A stretch of 27,038 nt of DNA from NCBI GenBank assembly GCA_900770405.1, contig CAAGKL010000012.1:1-27038 (forward strand), written 5' to 3'. Positions 22,042 through 27,038 of the stretch are shown here, in pieces. This stretch comes from Clostridia bacterium (GTDB lineage: Bacteria; Bacillota; Clostridia; UBA1381). Made by a program: the position numbers and the translations under genes. Each line of letters starts with the position of its first letter. Positions within the stretch are counted from its first letter, which is position 1. A model generated the notes under the pieces. That model saw only the letters and a list, made by a program, of their open reading frames with translations. It searched no databases and had not been told where the DNA came from.

Positions 22042-24939
22042 ATGAAAAAATTTTTATCCGTACTTTTAAGCGCGGCAATGCTTGTAAGTATGCTCGCGGG
22101 TATAGCCTTTGCGGAGGAATGGTGCGCGGGCATAAAGGCGAACGAATTTATAAATGAAATTGACTGCAATAATGATACCGAAAACGGATATGTGTATTTT
22201 TATAACGGCAATGACCCCCAGTATAAGCTTACATTTCCCGAGGATGGGTACTATAAAATGACGGTGCAATACAGAATGAACAACGCGGACGACCCCGCGG
22301 AGAAGAGTATCATCGTGTCGGGCGGCTGCAGCGGAAGCGGCACTATTGTGAAAACAACCGATGAGGAGGGCTTTGAGCATACCGAAAGCTTTACGGTTAC
22401 GGCGGCTGCAGGAGAGCAGACCTTTACTGTTTCGGGGCTGAACGGAGTGTCGGTTGTCGGCTTTGAGCTGGAATTTACAAAGTATCTGTACCGCTTTTCA
22501 GTGAATGCGTGGGAGCCGTCATCGGGAAATAACGGTTATTATATCGAACAGAAGGACGGCTCTGAATATATAGCAATGTTCGGCGGCGGTGAGGTGAGCT
22601 ACAGCCTGAATGTTCCGGCGAGCGGAATTTACAGCGTAAGCGGAATTTGCTGCATCAACGACGCCGCGTCAAACCCGGAGGGCGCGTTTACCGTTATGTC
22701 GGGCGCATCGTTGGCGGCGGCACACACCGCGAACCTGTCGGGCGAAATGTTGTACGAGGAGAATATGGCTGAAATTTACCTCGAAAAGGGAGATGGAACG
22801 GTAACGGTGAAAAATGCGGGCGGAATTAAATTCCGTACGCTCACCTTTGAGATGACGGCGGCGGGGATTTCGATTGACCCGGCGGCGTACCGGGACGCAA
22901 GCAGCGGAACGGCCGCGAAAAAGGACGGCTATATCAACTGCCGAAACGATATATGGCTCGAGTATGACTTTGCCGCGGAAGAGAGCGGAATTTATGATTT
23001 GTATATCGCAAATGCGTCCGCGTATACGGGCTACACAATCCGCGCCTTCATCGACGGCGCGGCGTACGATACGGCGGACATTGACGGCACGGGCTGGGGA
23101 AAATACCAAAATTTGCTCATAGCAAGAGCAGAGATTGCAAAGGGAAATCACGTCCTCGCAATCCAGACGACCGCCGAGTGTGATATTAATTCGATTATGC
23201 TCAGACAGAATGAATCGGAAAAAATAACCTCGTACAAGCTCGAGGCTGAAAATTATATGGAAAGCTCGGGCGTGTACCGGTATATTTCCCCCGACGATAA
23301 CGGAAATCTGTACTATAATATATGGTCAAACGGCGGCGGAATTGCGCCGTATAACGAGGGGCGCGCGGTGTATGAGCTGACGCTGCCGGCGTACGGAAGA
23401 TATACGGCGGAGCTGGCATACGGCAGCTCGGCGGACTATCCGATCGAGATTTACGCAAACGGCGAAAAAATGGCGGAACGTACGCTTGCAAAAACCAACG
23501 GCAACTGGGACATTGCGAAAATTGACTGCGGCAGCGTGACCGGCAAAAACGTAAAATTTGAGATAAAATCGGCAAAAACAGACGATGCGGAAATACAGAT
23601 TCTGATAGATTATGTTGTGTTCAGGCTCGCGGAAGAGCTTGACGCGCCCGACATTGCAAGCCCGCTGATACCCTACAGCGTTGACGGAGCGGACGTGATA
23701 AACGGCTACGGCGAGGTCACGGTCGGGGAATTTACCGACGCGATATTCTGCCCGAACGGCGAGACACTGACGGTGCTCGGCACGGACGGTGCGGCTGCGG
23801 ACGGAGCTGCACGCGTGGAAAAGGGTATGAAGCTGTGCGCAGTGTCGCGCGGCGGGACAAAGACGCGGATATATCTTATCGGCTGCCCCTATTATAACAT
23901 ACTCGAGCCGGAATTTGTTGTGACCGGCGGCGAGAACGCGTCGGTTGAGGGCAGAGTTAAAATCTTGAACTACAGTCCGACCGACGAAAATCTGACACTG
24001 TATGTCTGCCGGTATGACGGCGGCAGGCTTGCCGCGGCGGCAAAGGACAGCGCGAGCCTGTCGGCTGCGGGCGAAATCGTGCTTAATGCGGCGATAGCTC
24101 CGGCAAGTGGGGATAATGCATACTTTAAGATTTATGTGTGGAATGACGAAATGCAGCCTGTGAAAAAGGCGGAATATGCCGACACCGCCCTGCGCGGCAG
24201 AAAAATTCTGTTCCTCGGCGACAGCATAACCGGGAATTATGACCCCGGGTATGAGCAGAAAATTAATCTCCTGACAGGCGCTCTGTCACAGAACGGCGCA
24301 ATCGGCGGTGCGACCTGGGCGCATAACAGCGCGTCGGGCTCGCAGAATGATATTCTGTCGGTGGCGGACGTGATTGACGGACTTACCGATGCGGAATACG
24401 ACTGGAGCAAGGCGGAGGAGTACGGCGAATGGGTGAAGAACCCGGATAATACCGAGTACCCGAATGAGATCATCGCAAAGCGCATCGCGCTTTTAAAGGA
24501 AACGGATTTGTCACAGTACGACTTTGTTTCAATCTGGGCGGGAACGAATGATTTCGGGACAAATGTTGTATTGAAAAATCACGAAAACCCCGACGATATT
24601 ACGACAACCTACGGCGCGGTCAGATACTCGCTTGCAAAGCTTACGGCGGCATATCCGAATCTGAGAATTGCGGTGCTGCTGCCGATGTTCCGCGGCGATA
24701 TGCAGCAAAATCTGCCGGACAGCACCCTTGCCGACTACAGCAATGTCATAAAAGCGGCGGCGGAGGGCTTTGATAATGTCCGGGTGTTCGATATGAACAA
24801 AATAAGCGGGATTAATGAGTATAACCAGAGCTCATATCTGCTCGGGGATAAGCTGCACCCGATGTATGACACGGCGCAGACGAGCACGCTCGGACTTCTG
24901 GGTGCGCGCATTGCGGGCTGTCTTGCAAAAATGAACTGA
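22042..24939 (+). CDS. Secreted multi-module SGNH/GDSL esterase with several carbohydrate-binding-like domains
   Basis: This 965-residue exported protein has a strong ribosome site (AAGAGGAGGA, 22025-22034) and a signal peptide (MKKFLSVLLSAAMLVSMLAG..FAEE, ~25). Four beta-sandwich modules follow at roughly 26-150, 155-275, 280-390 and 395-530; the fourth (YKLEAENYMESSG...) is CBM6/CBM35-like and the others look related. A further beta segment fills ~540-715. The C-terminal SGNH hydrolase domain (~720-965) has block I FLGDSIT (nucleophile Ser728), block III GTND (Asn836) and block V DKLHP (Asp936, His939). Such enzymes often remove acetyl or other ester groups from polysaccharides. The catalytic triad and binding modules support a carbohydrate esterase, but the ester it cleaves is unknown. 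It opens the second cluster and lies seven bases before the GH110-like gene. Confidence 0.85.
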   Translation: MKKFLSVLLSAAMLVSMLAGIAFAEEWCAGIKANEFINEIDCNNDTENGYVYFYNGNDPQYKLTFPEDGYYKMTVQYRMNNADDPAEKSIIVSGGCSGSGTIVKTTDEEGFEHTESFTVTAAAGEQTFTVSGLNGVSVVGFELEFTKYLYRFSVNAWEPSSGNNGYYIEQKDGSEYIAMFGGGEVSYSLNVPASGIYSVSGICCINDAASNPEGAFTVMSGASLAAAHTANLSGEMLYEENMAEIYLEKGDGTVTVKNAGGIKFRTLTFEMTAAGISIDPAAYRDASSGTAAKKDGYINCRNDIWLEYDFAAEESGIYDLYIANASAYTGYTIRAFIDGAAYDTADIDGTGWGKYQNLLIARAEIAKGNHVLAIQTTAECDINSIMLRQNESEKITSYKLEAENYMESSGVYRYISPDDNGNLYYNIWSNGGGIAPYNEGRAVYELTLPAYGRYTAELAYGSSADYPIEIYANGEKMAERTLAKTNGNWDIAKIDCGSVTGKNVKFEIKSAKTDDAEIQILIDYVVFRLAEELDAPDIASPLIPYSVDGADVINGYGEVTVGEFTDAIFCPNGETLTVLGTDGAAADGAARVEKGMKLCAVSRGGTKTRIYLIGCPYYNILEPEFVVTGGENASVEGRVKILNYSPTDENLTLYVCRYDGGRLAAAAKDSASLSAAGEIVLNAAIAPASGDNAYFKIYVWNDEMQPVKKAEYADTALRGRKILFLGDSITGNYDPGYEQKINLLTGALSQNGAIGGATWAHNSASGSQNDILSVADVIDGLTDAEYDWSKAEEYGEWVKNPDNTEYPNEIIAKRIALLKETDLSQYDFVSIWAGTNDFGTNVVLKNHENPDDITTTYGAVRYSLAKLTAAYPNLRIAVLLPMFRGDMQQNLPDSTLADYSNVIKAAAEGFDNVRVFDMNKISGINEYNQSSYLLGDKLHPMYDTAQTSTLGLLGARIAGCLAKMN

Positions 24940-24946
24940 GCGGCGT

Positions 24947-26494
24947 ATGATTTTGAAACCTGAGAACATACAGGGTAACGCTTTGCGCGAGCTTGAATTT
25001 GCGCGGGCGGTAAAATATTGCAGGGATAACGGAATAAGCACCCTTGAAATTGAAAACGGAAAATACGGATTTCGCGGGGATTTGTGCGGAGAGAGCGTTT
25101 GCTGCATTGCAAACCACGGCAGCAACGGGATAAAAAAGGCGGCGTTTATACTCGACGGAATGGAAAATTTCACGCTCGATGCGAAAAATTCCGAGCTTGT
25201 TATGCAGGGCATTATATGCGGCTTTATTTTGAAAAACTGCAAAAATGTTACTATTAAGAATTTTTCGATTGACTCCGAGGTGAAATTCGCGGCGTCGGGA
25301 AAGGTTATCGGGGTTGGCGACGGGTACTTTTTGTTAAAACTGAATAACCCCGAACCATATTTCATATATGAGGGGCGAATGTTTTTCGGCGAGCAAAAGG
25401 GTGCTCATTCAAGGGTGACATCGATAATCGAATGTAACGAGGAAGAAAAACGCTTCCGCGCCGATGCGGAGGACTGCTGGTTTGAAGGCGGGTATTCGCC
25501 CGCCTTTGAAAGGCTCGGCGACGGCACTCTGAAAATAACCGGGTTTGTTCGCGAGCCGTATCCGGGCAACACGATGATACTTATGTCCGGCTACGGGGCA
25601 AGGCTTGCGCCCGCGATATTTGCCGAGAATTGCGTAAACCTTTCGATAGAGAATTTTACGGTATACGGCTGTATGGGTATGGGAGTGATTGCGCAAAAGT
25701 GCGAGAATGTATCGGTGGATAATATGAAAACAAGCTGCCGCAATCATTTGGGCTTTTCCGCGTCCGCGGACGCAACGCATTTTGTGTCGTGCCGCGGCAG
25801 TGTCAGCGTCAGGAACTCGGCATTTGAGGGTCAGCTCGATGATGCGATGAATGTCCACGGCATCTACAATCAGATAGTCGCAAAGGGCGATGATTATATT
25901 ATCATCAGGTATATGCACCCCGAGACGAAGGGCATAGACATATACGAGCCGGGGGCGGTTATTGAAATCTCCGACAGGCAAACGCTGATTCCGTTTGCCG
26001 AGGCGAGGGTGAAGGACGTAAAGCGCATCAACTGCGACTGTACGGTGCTGTATATCGATGGAAAGACCGATGAAATACGGGTCGGAAACGTTACCGAGGA
26101 TATAACGCGCTGCCCGCAGGTGATTTTTGAAAATAACAGCGTGTCCTTTAACCGAGCGCGGGGGATTCTGCTTGCGAGCCGCGCAAGGACGGTTATAAGC
26201 TGTAACTATTTCAATACCCCGGGCAGTGCGATTCTGTTTGAGAGCAGCGGGACGAAATGGTACGAGAGCGGTTCGACCCGCGATGTCGTGATTGAAAATA
26301 ATATTTTTGACGACTGCTGCTACACCGAGTGGGGCGATGCGGTTATAAAGGTTTGCGAAAAACCGACGGCAAAATATTATCACGGTAAAATCGCGGTGAA
26401 GGATAATATTTTTAAAAATTGCAACTGTGAGCCGGTCGAGGTTCACAACACGGGAAATTTTGTGTATGAAAATAATAAAGATGAAAGGGATTGA
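24947..26494 (+). CDS. GH110-like alpha-1,3-galactosidase, apparently cytoplasmic
   Basis: This 515-residue beta-helix protein resembles GH110 enzymes, which remove alpha-1,3-linked galactose (known from blood-group B structures and some algal galactans). The core motif region is clear: GMGVIAQKCENVSVDN, then SADATHFVSCRG, then FEGQLDDAMNVHG. Asp275 (ADATHF) and Asp298/Asp299 (LDDAM) have the spacing of the acidic cluster implicated in GH110 catalysis. Unlike its secreted neighbours it has no signal peptide; it begins MILKPENIQGNALREL and should act in the cytoplasm on imported oligosaccharides. The ribosome site is poor and the gene starts seven bases after the esterase stop, so translational coupling is likely. 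The stop codon overlaps the next start (ATG at 26494). GH110 membership is recognised from motifs only, and the true linkage could differ. Confidence 0.8.
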   Translation: MILKPENIQGNALRELEFARAVKYCRDNGISTLEIENGKYGFRGDLCGESVCCIANHGSNGIKKAAFILDGMENFTLDAKNSELVMQGIICGFILKNCKNVTIKNFSIDSEVKFAASGKVIGVGDGYFLLKLNNPEPYFIYEGRMFFGEQKGAHSRVTSIIECNEEEKRFRADAEDCWFEGGYSPAFERLGDGTLKITGFVREPYPGNTMILMSGYGARLAPAIFAENCVNLSIENFTVYGCMGMGVIAQKCENVSVDNMKTSCRNHLGFSASADATHFVSCRGSVSVRNSAFEGQLDDAMNVHGIYNQIVAKGDDYIIIRYMHPETKGIDIYEPGAVIEISDRQTLIPFAEARVKDVKRINCDCTVLYIDGKTDEIRVGNVTEDITRCPQVIFENNSVSFNRARGILLASRARTVISCNYFNTPGSAILFESSGTKWYESGSTRDVVIENNIFDDCCYTEWGDAVIKVCEKPTAKYYHGKIAVKDNIFKNCNCEPVEVHNTGNFVYENNKDERD

Positions 26495-27038
26495 TGCAAG
26501 TGAAGATAATGGCAATGATTTCACTGGCGGCGGTATGCGTCTGCGCGGGCACGGCGGCATATGCGGACGGCATTGCGGTGAAAGAGGCACGGACGGCGGA
26601 CTTCGCCGCCGAAAATTATGCGCGATATCTGCAAAATTACAGAGATACGCAGGTCGATGAGTTGATATTGCCGTCCGGGGCGGACGCTGCGGCAGAGGCG
26701 GCACGGGCAATGGGGATTAATGCGGTGTGCTCGTACGCCGTGAGCAGCGATGCGGATATTTCCGCGCTTTCGTGGGATAAGCTGCCCGATGCGGCATACG
26801 GTATGGAGCTGGATTTTGTCGCCGGTGCGGGCAATGATTTTGTCGCGGGCGCGGCGGCACGGCGCAGCACACTTACGCAAAAGCTCAGAGAGCTTAAGGC
26901 GGCTGCGGGTGAGAAAAAGCTTTACGTCAAAGTCCCCAGGGATATGGCGGCGGCGTATGATATGGGGCTCGATATTTACACATGGTCAGACGAAAAGCTG
27001 TGCGACGTTATTGAGGTGTCGCATACCGGCGCGGGCAC
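26494..27038 (+). CDS. Secreted glycosidase-like protein, N-terminal part only
   Basis: This gene runs off the window end with 181 residues visible. The ATG overlaps the previous stop codon; a GTG at 26500 is nine bases from AAAGGGA (26484-26490) and is an equally good start. The N-terminus is a Sec signal peptide (core MAMISLAAVCVCAGTAAYA, followed by DG). The following sequence has YGMELDF and later LYVKVPRDMAAAYDMGLDIYTW, then CDVIEV. These recall the 'ELDFxR' and 'RVP..lGLDv..W...GLVD' segments of uncharacterised GH10-like (TIM-barrel) bacterial hydrolases. The family call is weak because most of the barrel is missing. Context, after an esterase and a GH110-like enzyme, favours a third enzyme of the same degradation set. 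Confidence 0.6.
   Translation, partial: MQVKIMAMISLAAVCVCAGTAAYADGIAVKEARTADFAAENYARYLQNYRDTQVDELILPSGADAAAEAARAMGINAVCSYAVSSDADISALSWDKLPDAAYGMELDFVAGAGNDFVAGAAARRSTLTQKLRELKAAAGEKKLYVKVPRDMAAAYDMGLDIYTWSDEKLCDVIEVSHTGAG

Noticed and set aside
21975..22157. 60-residue open frame overlapping the esterase start
   Set aside because: It starts in the AT-rich promoter gap without a ribosome site and runs out of frame into the signal peptide of a real gene.
25409..26710. 433-residue open frame on the - strand
   Set aside because: It covers the GH110-like gene in antisense; the + strand protein carries clear catalytic motifs, and this frame has none.
1..27038. CRISPR arrays, tRNA or rRNA genes, insertion sequences, phage genes, toxin-antitoxin or defence genes
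   Set aside because: I looked for these and saw no regularly spaced repeats, RNA gene motifs, transposase or integrase motifs, or defence-type domains. The longest stretch without a gene is only about 175 bases (740-914).

Overview
The window looks like a piece of a polysaccharide-utilisation locus from a Gram-positive, SLH-bearing anaerobe, most likely an uncultivated gut or rumen Clostridia (Bacillota). Reasons: AGGAGG-type ribosome sites before nearly every gene, a LplB/YtcP-type sugar importer, a YesM/YesN-type two-component system, lipobox and Sec signal peptides, and S-layer homology (SLH) domains. All genes are on the + strand and tightly packed, with uniform codon use (Ala GCG and Ile ATA are both common), so no recent transfer is evident. 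The first 27 bases are Illumina adapter, so the left edge is an untrimmed contig end, and the first gene's apparent start is an artefact.

Layout. (1) 28-739: C-terminal part of an alpha-L-rhamnosidase-like (GH78) enzyme, closed by a strong intrinsic terminator (757-797). (2) A good promoter (856-884) opens a run of nine genes to about 21952: two sugar ABC permeases, a lipoprotein solute-binding protein, a secreted double-discoidin protein, a 1194-residue secreted beta-helix glycosidase-like protein, two SLH surface proteins, a YesN-like response regulator, a YesM-like histidine kinase, and a 1385-residue secreted protein. (3) After an AT-rich 89-base gap comes a second cluster: a secreted multi-module SGNH/GDSL esterase, an apparently cytoplasmic GH110-like alpha-galactosidase, and the start of another secreted glycosidase-like protein cut by the window end.

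How they may work together (inference). Secreted beta-helix enzymes and a carbohydrate esterase attack a complex, probably acetylated, rhamnose- and/or galactose-containing glycan at the cell surface. SLH proteins supply wall-bound partners. The lipoprotein and two permeases import oligosaccharides using an ATPase encoded elsewhere. A cytoplasmic alpha-galactosidase trims imported products, and the two-component system senses the substrate and controls the cluster.

The most notable signals are these. The adjacent 566- and 1194-residue genes reappear, fused in the same order, as the single 1385-residue gene about 13 kb downstream. Both beta-helix proteins carry a discoidin domain inserted at the same place inside the helix. 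Two SLH proteins sit between the enzymes and the two-component system.
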